Assembly (NCBI GenBank): GCA_023262185.1
Contig: JALRDO010000007.1
Coordinates: 23,670 to 87,669, forward strand
DNA: 64,000 nt
Source of the DNA: Flavobacteriaceae bacterium
Lineage (GTDB): Bacteria; Bacteroidota; Bacteroidia; Flavobacteriales; Flavobacteriaceae
Reading direction: 5' to 3'
How positions within the stretch are numbered: the first letter of the stretch is position 1; each line of letters starts with the position of its first letter. The notes under the pieces are model-generated. The model made no database searches and was not told where the DNA came from. It saw nothing but the letters and a program-made list of their open reading frames with translations. Below are positions 33,931 through 42,164 of the stretch, one piece after another. Position numbers and translations under genes: made by a program.

Positions 33931-34538
33931 TTACTAAAACTTTGCTTCTTAATGTCTTGAGCGACACGTTGCTCTTCTGCTGTACCATTTTCAAGATGAC
34001 CAATAACACTATGTAAGTCTTCAGTCCTTTCTTGCGATAGTTTTTGAGCGAAATAAAAATGGGTGGGATACAATTTAAATCCGAGTACTCCTCTGTATTG
34101 AGAGAGGGTACTCTGCTTATAGGCTGACATGGGTTTTGGATTTTTCTGACCCGATTCATGACGGTCCATAAGCACCTCTAAATCTTTTAAGGTTTCTTCT
34201 GCATCTAACAGTTCAATTTTTGCATAGAGATGCAGCGCAGAGTAATCATAGGTTGAAACCTCTTCATGGAGATACCAAGACCCTGAAATGTAGGCACCTG
34301 CACCCTTAAAAATACACATTACCTCATTTGGTATTTCTCCACTTAACCATTGCTGTGCCAACGGATTTGACTTGGCCATGTGTGTGCTTAGGGAATGGTC
34401 TTTATTGACGATAAAGGGTAGGTGTACCCCCCAGGTTCGACCCTCAACATCGCTGACCAGCACACCAAACGAAAGTGTTTCTATAAAGGCTATAGCCTCT
34501 AAAAATTCAGAATTGTTGTGCTGGTCGCGAATGTACAT
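33927..34538 (-). CDS. PaiB-like FMN-binding protein
   Basis: 203 residues of the PaiB/FMN-binding split-barrel family: LSFGVLVSDVEGRTWGVHLPFIV (like ATHLPFL), THMAKSNPLAQQWL (HxAKxNPqW), YISGSWYLHEEVSTYDYSALHLYA (the YISPSWY-VPTWNY region) and LGFKLYPTHFYFAQKLSQ (GIEIxIxxxxGKxKLSQ). In Bacillus PaiB is described as a negative regulator; a flavin-dependent role is possible. Translationally coupled to oxyR (4-nt overlap), so it may take part in the oxidative-stress response; this is inference. Confidence 0.87.
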   Translation of the reverse strand: MYIRDQHNNSEFLEAIAFIETLSFGVLVSDVEGRTWGVHLPFIVNKDHSLSTHMAKSNPLAQQWLSGEIPNEVMCIFKGAGAYISGSWYLHEEVSTYDYSALHLYAKIELLDAEETLKDLEVLMDRHESGQKNPKPMSAYKQSTLSQYRGVLGFKLYPTHFYFAQKLSQERTEDLHSVIGHLENGTAEEQRVAQDIKKQSFSK

Positions 34539-34545
34539 GAGGCGT

Positions 34546-37500
34546 TTATTCGATTGACGAAAGTACGGGCGCTTGTAGTGGACTCATGCGCTCCACAAAT
34601 CCCTTCCATTGCGCATCAAAAAAGGCAGTGACTTCTTCAGTGTAACCTTTTACGGCTTTTTCAGCATAACCCATTAATTGTTCTTCGGTTGCCGTGATTC
34701 CAGTTTTACGACTCTGAACATAGCGAGATGCATTTCGGATGCGTGTAAGTACCGTCATTTCGGGATTGCGTGTAATACCTTGACGCTTGTCTTCTTTTCC
34801 GAAAACCTTGTCTTGGAGAGTGGTGATCTCTGACTTTATGGTTTTGAGCGCTTCTTTAGCCTCATCTTCGAGATTTGTTTCGTTCGCCTTTAATTGGACC
34901 TCAAACGCTTTGAGCTGAGCGTTAGCTTTTGCTAGACGGTTAGTTGAAGCCGTTAATTCAGCGGTTAAATTTTCTAATGATTTAGTGGCCTGATATACAG
35001 CTTTCGCATCATCTAAAGATGCGTTAAGTCTAGGATCAAGTTCTACTGCAATAGAAGCCTGAGATACGTGATCTCCGATTTGTGTAACTAGTGTGTAACT
35101 GCCCGGAAGTACATCTGCTCCTGAAGGCTCACGTGAGCTATTGCGTAAATTTCTTGACGGATTGGCTACACCTTTTTCGTCTAACCTCCAGCTAGTGCGA
35201 TGAAAACCTGGCTTTTCAGGACGTTTTATCTTGAGATGACGGATAGTGTCTGATTCCTTCAGAACAAAAAGGTGAATACTGTCTTTGGTTTTCAAACCTT
35301 CAGCTCCCTTTTTAATGTAATAACTGATACGACCTCCTGAAGGGCGATTTTCGCCATTGAAAAGGGCATCGGCTCCAAATCTAGAACCGGTGGGTTGTTG
35401 ATAAGCCGCGTGATACGCCGTTGGTGCGTCGAAGACAACAATTTCTTCATTGAGCAAGTTGGGTCTGCTAGAAAGTTGTTGCAACGGTCTGATATCATCT
35501 AATACCCAAAGGGCTCTTCCGAAGGTACCAATAACGAGGTCTTTTTCGCGTGGATGAATGAGCAGGTCTTTGGTAGAAACAGTGGGGAATCCATTGGTAT
35601 ATTTGGTCCAATTTTTTCCTTTATCCAATGAAAGATAAAGACCGTCATCTGTGCCTAGAAAGAGAAGGTTTGGATACTCAGGATCTTGAATGATAGACAA
35701 GGTGTAACTGCTTACATCTGATTCGTCTACAATACGCTCCCAAGATTTCCCATAATTGGTCGTGTGATAGGCGTAAGGGGTATAGTTGAATCTTCTGTAA
35801 TCATTGGCGATAAGAAAGGCTTCTCCGGGATTGGTTTCTGAAGCCTTAATTTGAGCAATCCATGAACCTTTTGGAAGACCTTTAAGATTTGAGGTCACCT
35901 CAGTCCATTGGCTTCCGCCATCTTTTGTGTAGTGTACGCGTCCGTCGTCAGTACCTACCCATAAGAAGTTCTTTTCGGCTTTGGATGGTTCAATCACCAA
36001 TATGGTACAGTGATTTTCTGCCCCAGTGGCGTCCATGGTCAATCCACCACTTTCACTTTGTTTTTGTTTCTCGGGGTCGTTTGTGGTGAGGTCAGGAGAG
36101 ATGACGCTCCAAGTCAAACCTTTATCGGTGCTTTTGTGAACAAACTGGCTCCCGAAATAGACAATTGAACTATCAAAAGGGTCTTGACCAATCCCCGAGT
36201 TCCAGTTGAATCTGAGCTCTGTTGTTTCGTCTGGTGGTGTTGGGCGGACGCTATAATTATTACCTGTTACATAGTCAAATCTTACCACGCTCCCTTGTTG
36301 ACTCATAGAGTAACCAAAGCGCGAGTCATCCGGATCAGGAACCACGTCGAATCCATCACCAAATGATATTTCTTGCCAGTAACTATTTCGAATGCCTTGA
36401 TCTTTCCAAACATAGGCAGGTCCACGCCACGAACCATTGTCTTGCATCCCGCCGTAAACGTTGTAAGGGAATTCATTATCCACAGCTACATGATAGAATT
36501 GTCCTACCGGAATGTTATCGGCAAATCGCCAAGACTTGCCGCGATCTCTAGTAATATTCAATCCGCCGTCGTTTCCGTTGATCATGAAATCTGGATCTTT
36601 TGGGTGAACATACCAAGCGTGATGGTCTGGGTGAACACCATTGGATACGTTATAAGCAGGCATTAGTTCCTTAAAGCTTTTTCCGCCATCTTCAGAGACA
36701 TTCACGTAGGTAAACACACTGTAAATGCGGTTTTCATTCGAAGGATCAACCGCAAGGTCTGAATAATAGAATGGGCGATTTCCGATCTCTTCTTTGTCGT
36801 TCATCTTCTCCCACTTTTCTCCTCCATCTGAAGAGCGATAAAGGGCATTTTTCTTTGCCTCTACTAGGGCATAAATTACATCGGTATTACTAGGGGCTAT
36901 GGCTAAACCAATACGGCCCAATTCGCCTTCGGGGAGTCCTTCTTTGTCAGACAGCTTCTTCCAGGTTTCTCCGCCATCGTAGGTGAGGTATAAGCCGCTG
37001 CCTTGGCCACCAGACTTGAAAAACCATGGGTCTCTCTTGTGTTCCCACATTCCAACCAATAGTTTATTCGGATTCTTCGGATCCATTACCATATCACCTA
37101 CACCACTCAAGGTGTTGGTGAAGAGCACTTGCTTCCAGGTTTTTCCTCCATCGGTGGTTTTGTATACACCGCGTTCTTTATGGGCACCCCATGGAGATCC
37201 AATGGCTCCGACATAAACCGTATTCGAATCACTGGGATCTATAAGGATACGGTGAATGTGTCTTGTTTTTTTAAGACCCATTGAGGTCCAGGTCTTACCC
37301 GCATCTAAGGAGCGGAATACACCATAGCCACCATTTAAGCTATTTCGAGGATTTCCTTCACCTGTACCCACCCAAACCACTGAAGCATTCGAGGGGTCAA
37401 TGGCAACGGCTCCGATAGAAGCCGTTGATTCGTTGTCGAAGATGGGGGTCCATTTGGTTCCACCAGAGGTCGATTTCCACAACCCACCAGAGGCCGTACC

Positions 37501-37674
37501 CGCGTAGATGATATCTGGATCTTCTGTGACCACATCAATAGCTGTAACACGACCGCTCATACCTGCTGGTCCAATATTTCGTGGCTTTAAATCTTGTGCT
37601 AGATCCATAGTAAACTCTTGAGCGAAACTGAAAACGCTGCTGAGTAATAAACCAAAGAGTAAACTGTTTTTCAT
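34546..37674 (-). CDS. Large secreted Asp-box (BNR/sortilin-like) repeat protein
   Basis: 1042 residues from the ATG at 37674, which begins a signal peptide (MKNSLLFGLLLSSVFSFAQ); the frame opens at 37734 but those residues do not fit. Contains about eleven Asp-box repeats of the form SxDxGxTW (SLDAGKTW, TTDGGKTW, TYDGGETW, SSDGGEKW, SEDGGKSF, TRDRGKSW, STDKGLTW, TKDGGSQW and others) between about 50 and 730, predicting one or two beta-propellers like VPS10/sortilin or xyloglucanase-type proteins. The C-terminal ~170 residues are helical and charged. No sialidase catalytic set can be recognised. Probably a surface or periplasmic binding protein. It lies 28 bp downstream of the M28 peptidase gene. 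Confidence 0.85.
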   Translation of the reverse strand: MKNSLLFGLLLSSVFSFAQEFTMDLAQDLKPRNIGPAGMSGRVTAIDVVTEDPDIIYAGTASGGLWKSTSGGTKWTPIFDNESTASIGAVAIDPSNASVVWVGTGEGNPRNSLNGGYGVFRSLDAGKTWTSMGLKKTRHIHRILIDPSDSNTVYVGAIGSPWGAHKERGVYKTTDGGKTWKQVLFTNTLSGVGDMVMDPKNPNKLLVGMWEHKRDPWFFKSGGQGSGLYLTYDGGETWKKLSDKEGLPEGELGRIGLAIAPSNTDVIYALVEAKKNALYRSSDGGEKWEKMNDKEEIGNRPFYYSDLAVDPSNENRIYSVFTYVNVSEDGGKSFKELMPAYNVSNGVHPDHHAWYVHPKDPDFMINGNDGGLNITRDRGKSWRFADNIPVGQFYHVAVDNEFPYNVYGGMQDNGSWRGPAYVWKDQGIRNSYWQEISFGDGFDVVPDPDDSRFGYSMSQQGSVVRFDYVTGNNYSVRPTPPDETTELRFNWNSGIGQDPFDSSIVYFGSQFVHKSTDKGLTWSVISPDLTTNDPEKQKQSESGGLTMDATGAENHCTILVIEPSKAEKNFLWVGTDDGRVHYTKDGGSQWTEVTSNLKGLPKGSWIAQIKASETNPGEAFLIANDYRRFNYTPYAYHTTNYGKSWERIVDESDVSSYTLSIIQDPEYPNLLFLGTDDGLYLSLDKGKNWTKYTNGFPTVSTKDLLIHPREKDLVIGTFGRALWVLDDIRPLQQLSSRPNLLNEEIVVFDAPTAYHAAYQQPTGSRFGADALFNGENRPSGGRISYYIKKGAEGLKTKDSIHLFVLKESDTIRHLKIKRPEKPGFHRTSWRLDEKGVANPSRNLRNSSREPSGADVLPGSYTLVTQIGDHVSQASIAVELDPRLNASLDDAKAVYQATKSLENLTAELTASTNRLAKANAQLKAFEVQLKANETNLEDEAKEALKTIKSEITTLQDKVFGKEDKRQGITRNPEMTVLTRIRNASRYVQSRKTGITATEEQLMGYAEKAVKGYTEEVTAFFDAQWKGFVERMSPLQAPVLSSIE

Positions 37675-37702
37675 AAATCGAAAGTGTATAGTTGAAATTG
37701 AA

Positions 37703-39043
37703 TTATCGGATGATTTCATTCGGAAATACCACAAGGCTTTCGTGTCCGTCTTTACTTACCGCTGAGACTCCGAAGAAGAAATTATCAATTACGACACCTT
37801 CAAGGGTGTGCTCGGTAGCATTGTGTATGGCTCTAGAGCTCATCCACTGAGGTGCAGTAGTAGGGCGCCAATGCACTTTGTAATATGAAGCCCCCGCCAC
37901 GTCTGACCAGTTGAGTCTGGCATTTGCCTCGACAATACCACCAATTCCTACTTTTTCTGGAGCCAATGGTGCCCAAGCTAAAGATGCCAAAGTAATGGCG
38001 TTTACTGCGGTTAACTTAGCCGCATAGGGGAAATTAACGTGTTCAAAGGTGTCACCATAATTGATCCCGTTTTCAGTGCGAATATCTTGATGTTGTTGGG
38101 TATAGTTCTCATGGGCCTCCATAATGCGTATTCCCGCGAATCCTGCGTCGTTAAATGGTCTGTGATGTCCTCCTCTTCCGAATCGGTCTAATCGGTAGAT
38201 CATCATAGGGTTCATGTCGGGCATGTAAGTAGTGGTTAGGCGATGAACGTATCGAGCGAGCTGACGCGAATGGCCATCTACCTCTCCACCGTAGAAACGC
38301 CGTGCCCTTCGTGCGCGCTCAGATTCAGTTACAGGGACGGGTTCTGAGAAAATTCTAAAATCTTTATTGCTGGTGTAGCCGTCTACCCCTGTGATATTAC
38401 CGATCATATCGTTGTTGAGGATTCCAATGATGTTCCAACCCTTATCATTGGCATAGGCTGCCAGCCCCTGCCCGCCGAAAAGCCCTTGCTCTTCGCCTGA
38501 AAGTCCAACAAAAATGATACTATTGTCAAACTCGTATTGTGAAAGGACGCGAGCGGCTTCAATGGTTCCGGCCATTCCACTGGCGTTGTCATTTGCTCCC
38601 GGACTAGTTGAAGTGTAATCGGTCGGATCACTTACTCGAGAGTCGATGTCTCCACTCATGATGATAAAGTGGTTCGGATTTTTAGTACCTTGTTTAATAG
38701 CCACTACATTAACAATATCAACGTCTTTTACAATGCGCTCGTTAGTACCTTTTGGAAAGAAGTTATGCTGATAGAATACCTCTAGACAGTCTCCGCACTT
38801 AGAAGAAATGTTGTCAAACTCCCCTTTTATGTATCTACGTGCAGCCCCTATACCTCTATTAGTGGAGAGGGTATCACTCAAGGTGTGGCGTGTGCCAAAA
38901 TCAACCAATTTCTTAACTGAATTTTCAATGCGATCAGCACTCACAGCCTCAATGATCTCATAGATCTTTGGATCTGTTTGACCAAGGACTGAAAAGGTGC
39001 TCACAAGAAGACCGAAAACAATGCTGTAGCTATATTTTTTCAT
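37703..39043 (-). CDS. Secreted M28-family metallopeptidase with C-terminal fibronectin III-like domain
   Basis: 446 residues from the ATG at 39043 with signal peptide (YSYSIVFGLLVSTFSVLGQ). M28 zinc-peptidase residues: SGDIDSRVSD near 134 (an Asp where GHxDS usually has the first zinc His), PGANDNASGMAG near 152, GLSGEEQGLFGG near 187 (catalytic and metal Glu), LNNDMIGN near 211 and GGHHRPFNDAGF near 300. The last ~90 residues (VEANARLNWSDVAGASYYKVHWR) form an Fn3-like domain. Aminopeptidase activity is probable; the His-to-Asp change may alter metal binding. Likely operon with the Asp-box protein. Confidence 0.88.
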   Translation of the reverse strand: MKKYSYSIVFGLLVSTFSVLGQTDPKIYEIIEAVSADRIENSVKKLVDFGTRHTLSDTLSTNRGIGAARRYIKGEFDNISSKCGDCLEVFYQHNFFPKGTNERIVKDVDIVNVVAIKQGTKNPNHFIIMSGDIDSRVSDPTDYTSTSPGANDNASGMAGTIEAARVLSQYEFDNSIIFVGLSGEEQGLFGGQGLAAYANDKGWNIIGILNNDMIGNITGVDGYTSNKDFRIFSEPVPVTESERARRARRFYGGEVDGHSRQLARYVHRLTTTYMPDMNPMMIYRLDRFGRGGHHRPFNDAGFAGIRIMEAHENYTQQHQDIRTENGINYGDTFEHVNFPYAAKLTAVNAITLASLAWAPLAPEKVGIGGIVEANARLNWSDVAGASYYKVHWRPTTAPQWMSSRAIHNATEHTLEGVVIDNFFFGVSAVSKDGHESLVVFPNEIIR

Positions 39044-39088
39044 AGAAATAAGGTTTCTATAAATATAGCGGTTCGTCATGAATCACAA

Positions 39089-39112
39089 TAAAAAAAGCCA
39101 CAATACTGTGGC
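39089..39112 (-). terminator. Terminator of the beta-oxidation operon
   Basis: On the minus strand GCCACA-GTAT-TGTGGC is followed by a T7 tract (39090-39096 as A on plus), 26 bp after the acyl-CoA dehydrogenase stop codon. Separates that operon from the M28 gene downstream. Confidence 0.85.
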
Positions 39113-39138
39113 CTTCTTTCGATGTGTATTGCCATAAA

Positions 39139-40959
39139 TTAAGCGATGGCATCAAAGGTGTATCCGTCTTTTTCTTTAATGTTTTCTGAAATCACCTCCT
39201 TAAGTGCGCCAATATTGGGCAATTGATGGTATTTCGTGAAACGTTTTAGGCCCATAAGCATGCCCTTCTGTTCGTCTCCTTCAGAAATAGAGGCGATACC
39301 TTCTTTGGCCTTGGTGGTAATGGTTTCTACAGCATTAAAGACATAGAGCTCAGTCATGGCGATTTGTACCTTTTGCGCATCAGCACCATAGCGATCGATG
39401 TTTTTAAGGGTGCGGTAAACCGCAGACTCAGCCATATAGATTTCGATCAGAATATCAGCGGCTGCCATAAGTAGCATTTGATGCGATTCTAGTTCGGTTC
39501 CAAATTTTTCAACTGCAGTACCTGCAACCATAAGGAAGACTTTCTTTAGCCTTTTTACAAGGTCTACTTCTTGGCTTAAAGGAGCACTAAAATCGGGTAC
39601 TTCAAAATCAGGAATCCCCATCAGTTCTTCTTTCACGGCATAGGCAGGAGTCAAGAGGTCAACGTGTCCTTTCATGGCTTTCTTAATTAGCATCCCTACA
39701 GAAAGCATACGGTTGATCTCGTTCGTTCCTTCATAAATTCGAGAGATTCTGGCGTCTCTCCATGCAGATTCCATAGGCGCATCTGCGCTGAACCCCATTC
39801 CTCCGTAAATCTGCAGCCCTTGATCGCTGCAGTCTTGTATGTGCTCTGATACGATTACCTTCAAGATAGAGCACTCGATGGCAAATTCTTCTACGCCTTT
39901 TAGTTCGGCATCTTGATGCGATTCTCCCTTTACGAGTCTCGCGTTGATACTGTTTTCGATATCACTTGCAGCACGGTAACAAGCTGATTCGTCGACGTAA
40001 CACTGAGTGGCCATTAGGGCTAGTTTTTCTTTGATCGCTCCGAAATTGGCAATCGGAGTCTTAAACTGTACGCGCTCCTTTGCGTATTTCGTAGCTTCTC
40101 TAATAACGCGTCTCTGTGCGTCTAAGCATGCTGCGGCAAGCTTGATACGACCCACATTGAGGGCGTTCATGGCAATCTTGAATCCGTTACCTCTTTCGGA
40201 TAACATATTTTCAACGGGTACCTTGGTCTCGTTAAAAAAGACTTGACGTGTTGAAGAGGAGTGAATTCCTAGCTTCTTTTCTTCCTCTCCGTAACTGATC
40301 CCGTTATTTGAGTCTTTCTCAACGATGAAACCTGTAATGTATTTGTCGTCTTCAATGCGGGCGAATACGATAAAAAGATCGGCGAATCCGGCATTCGAGA
40401 TCCACATTTTCTGACCAGTGATGAGGTAATGCGTCTTGTCTTCAGAGAGTACCGCTTTTGTTTTTCCTGAATTTGCGTCAGATCCAGCACCAGGCTCTGT
40501 GAGGCAATACGAACCAAACCATTCTCCGCTCGCGAGTTTAGGAACATACTTTTGCTTTTGTTCTTCAGTACCGTAAAGCGTAATTGGCATGGTTCCGATA
40601 CCTGTATGCGCTCCGAAGGCTGTGCTAAACGAACCGGTGACTCCAGAGATGTAGTCGCAAACGAGCATGGTTGAAACGAATCCCATTCCCATACCTCCAT
40701 AAGCCTCAGGTACCGCAATACTCAACAGGCCGAGCTCACCTGCCTTTTGCATGCATTGCTTAGTGTATTCGTAATCCTTTTTCTCAAAGCGTTCCCAGTG
40801 TGCCCACAGTTCGCGTTCGGCGAATTCTTTGGTGCTTTCACGCATCATTTTCTGGTCTTCAGAGAGGTCTTCTAAGGTAAAGATCGCCTCTGGAGTAGGG
40901 GTTTTGACAATGAATTGTCCGCCTCTAATGTGTGCTGTAGTTGCTGTTTTCTCTTCCAT
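39139..40959 (-). CDS. Acyl-CoA dehydrogenase (long-chain type)
   Basis: FAD enzyme for the first oxidation of beta-oxidation. 606 residues from the ATG at 40959 (MEEKTATTAHIRGGQF). ACAD core: YCLTEPGAGSDANSGKTKA near 160, MWISNAGFADLFIVFARI near 195, NVGRIKLAAACLDAQRRVIREATKYAKERVQF near 275, and QIYGGMGFSADAPMESAWRDARISRIYEGTNEINRML near 400-436, with the catalytic Glu in YEGTNEI. A ~170-residue C-terminal extension resembles VLCAD/ACAD9-type enzymes. Last gene of the marR-led operon, 10 bp after the thiolase. Confidence 0.95.
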   Translation of the reverse strand: MEEKTATTAHIRGGQFIVKTPTPEAIFTLEDLSEDQKMMRESTKEFAERELWAHWERFEKKDYEYTKQCMQKAGELGLLSIAVPEAYGGMGMGFVSTMLVCDYISGVTGSFSTAFGAHTGIGTMPITLYGTEEQKQKYVPKLASGEWFGSYCLTEPGAGSDANSGKTKAVLSEDKTHYLITGQKMWISNAGFADLFIVFARIEDDKYITGFIVEKDSNNGISYGEEEKKLGIHSSSTRQVFFNETKVPVENMLSERGNGFKIAMNALNVGRIKLAAACLDAQRRVIREATKYAKERVQFKTPIANFGAIKEKLALMATQCYVDESACYRAASDIENSINARLVKGESHQDAELKGVEEFAIECSILKVIVSEHIQDCSDQGLQIYGGMGFSADAPMESAWRDARISRIYEGTNEINRMLSVGMLIKKAMKGHVDLLTPAYAVKEELMGIPDFEVPDFSAPLSQEVDLVKRLKKVFLMVAGTAVEKFGTELESHQMLLMAAADILIEIYMAESAVYRTLKNIDRYGADAQKVQIAMTELYVFNAVETITTKAKEGIASISEGDEQKGMLMGLKRFTKYHQLPNIGALKEVISENIKEKDGYTFDAIA

Positions 40960-40969
40960 ATCTATAGGT

Positions 40970-42160
40970 TTAAGCAATAAATTCAAATATTCCTGCTGAG
41001 CCTTGACCTGTTCCGACGCACATTGTAACCATGCCGTGTTTTCCTTTCAAAGAGCGCTGACGCATTTCATCAAAGAGCTGCACACTCAACTTGGTTCCTG
41101 TACATCCTAAGGGGTGACCGAGAGCTATCGCTCCGCCGTTGACATTGACGGTTGATGGATCTAATTCAAGTTCACGGATGACGGCCAACGATTGGGCTGC
41201 AAAAGCTTCGTTTAGCTCTGTAATGAGTACATCGTCCTTTTTCAGGTTCGCCATTTTTAAGGCCTTTGGAATCGCCTCAACTGGACCAATCCCCATTATT
41301 CTTGGTGGGACACCGGTGGCAGCATAACTTACCAAGCGTGCAATAGGCTCTAGTTGGAGCTCTTTTACCATTTCTTCGCTCATTACTAGGGTAAATGCTG
41401 CTCCGTCACTCATTTGAGAGGCGTTACCGGCGGTAACCGTTCCTCCATCAGCAAATACCGGACGTAATTTTGCAAGCTTATCAATACTAGTGTCGGCTCT
41501 TGGCCCCTCATCGGTATCGACCACATAAGAGCGTTCTGCGCGTTTCTGGTTGTGGTCGAGATAAATCTCACTAACCGTAATGGGTACAATTTGATCTTTA
41601 AATCTGTTTTCAGCTAGTGCTACTAATGCCTTTTGGTGTGACTCGTAAGCAAATTGGTCTTGATCTTCGCGATTTACCTTGTATTGTTTGGCTACTTCTT
41701 CGGCAGTGAGTCCCATATTCCAATAATAATCAGAGTGCCCAGTGATGGCGCTCTGATAATCCGGAGAGGGTTTGTATCCTCCCATAGGAATGTAGCTCAT
41801 GCTCTCCATTCCACCTGCAATGATGCAATCGGCCATCCCAGACTGAATTTTCGCCGTGGCGAGCGCAATGGTCTCGAGGCCTGAGGCACAATAGCGATTG
41901 ACGGTAACTCCTGCGATACTTTCTGTGTCAGATCCCATTAATGCTACTAAGCGGGCTACATTAAGGCCTTGCTCTGCTTCAGGCATTGCGCTTCCAAGAA
42001 TGACATCGTCGATGCGATTCTTGTCGAGCTGCGGAACTTGATCGAGCAGGTAACGCATGGTTTCTGCAGCGAGTTCATCTGGTCTTTTAAAGCGGAACAA
42101 TCCTCTAGGGGCTTTTCCGACTGCCGTTCTGTAGGCTTTGACTATATATGCTGTCTTCAT
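40970..42160 (-). CDS. Acetyl-CoA C-acyltransferase (thiolase, FadA-type)
   Basis: Thiolytic cleavage of 3-ketoacyl-CoA. 396 residues. Nucleophile Cys in NRYCASGLETIALA near 91, NASQMSDGAAFTLVMSEE near 247, NGGAIALGHPLGCTGTKL near 346 with the catalytic His, and TMCVGTGQGSAGIFE near 381 with the second Cys. Order in the operon (HAD-ECH, thiolase, dehydrogenase) makes it the partner of the upstream trifunctional-type protein. Gap of 4 bp to the HAD-ECH gene. Confidence 0.95.
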   Translation of the reverse strand: MKTAYIVKAYRTAVGKAPRGLFRFKRPDELAAETMRYLLDQVPQLDKNRIDDVILGSAMPEAEQGLNVARLVALMGSDTESIAGVTVNRYCASGLETIALATAKIQSGMADCIIAGGMESMSYIPMGGYKPSPDYQSAITGHSDYYWNMGLTAEEVAKQYKVNREDQDQFAYESHQKALVALAENRFKDQIVPITVSEIYLDHNQKRAERSYVVDTDEGPRADTSIDKLAKLRPVFADGGTVTAGNASQMSDGAAFTLVMSEEMVKELQLEPIARLVSYAATGVPPRIMGIGPVEAIPKALKMANLKKDDVLITELNEAFAAQSLAVIRELELDPSTVNVNGGAIALGHPLGCTGTKLSVQLFDEMRQRSLKGKHGMVTMCVGTGQGSAGIFEFIA

Positions 42161-42164
42161 TGAA

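Noticed and set aside
35127..35138. GCTCACGTGAGC palindrome resembling a parS core
   Set aside because: Only the CACGTG core and one flanking base pair match parS; it lies inside a coding region for an unrelated protein and its outer positions do not fit TGTTnCACGTGnAACA.
40269..40718. 149-residue minus-strand open frame within the acyl-CoA dehydrogenase gene
   Set aside because: Same strand, other frame, overlapping a highly conserved catalytic domain; composition is typical of a shadow ORF.
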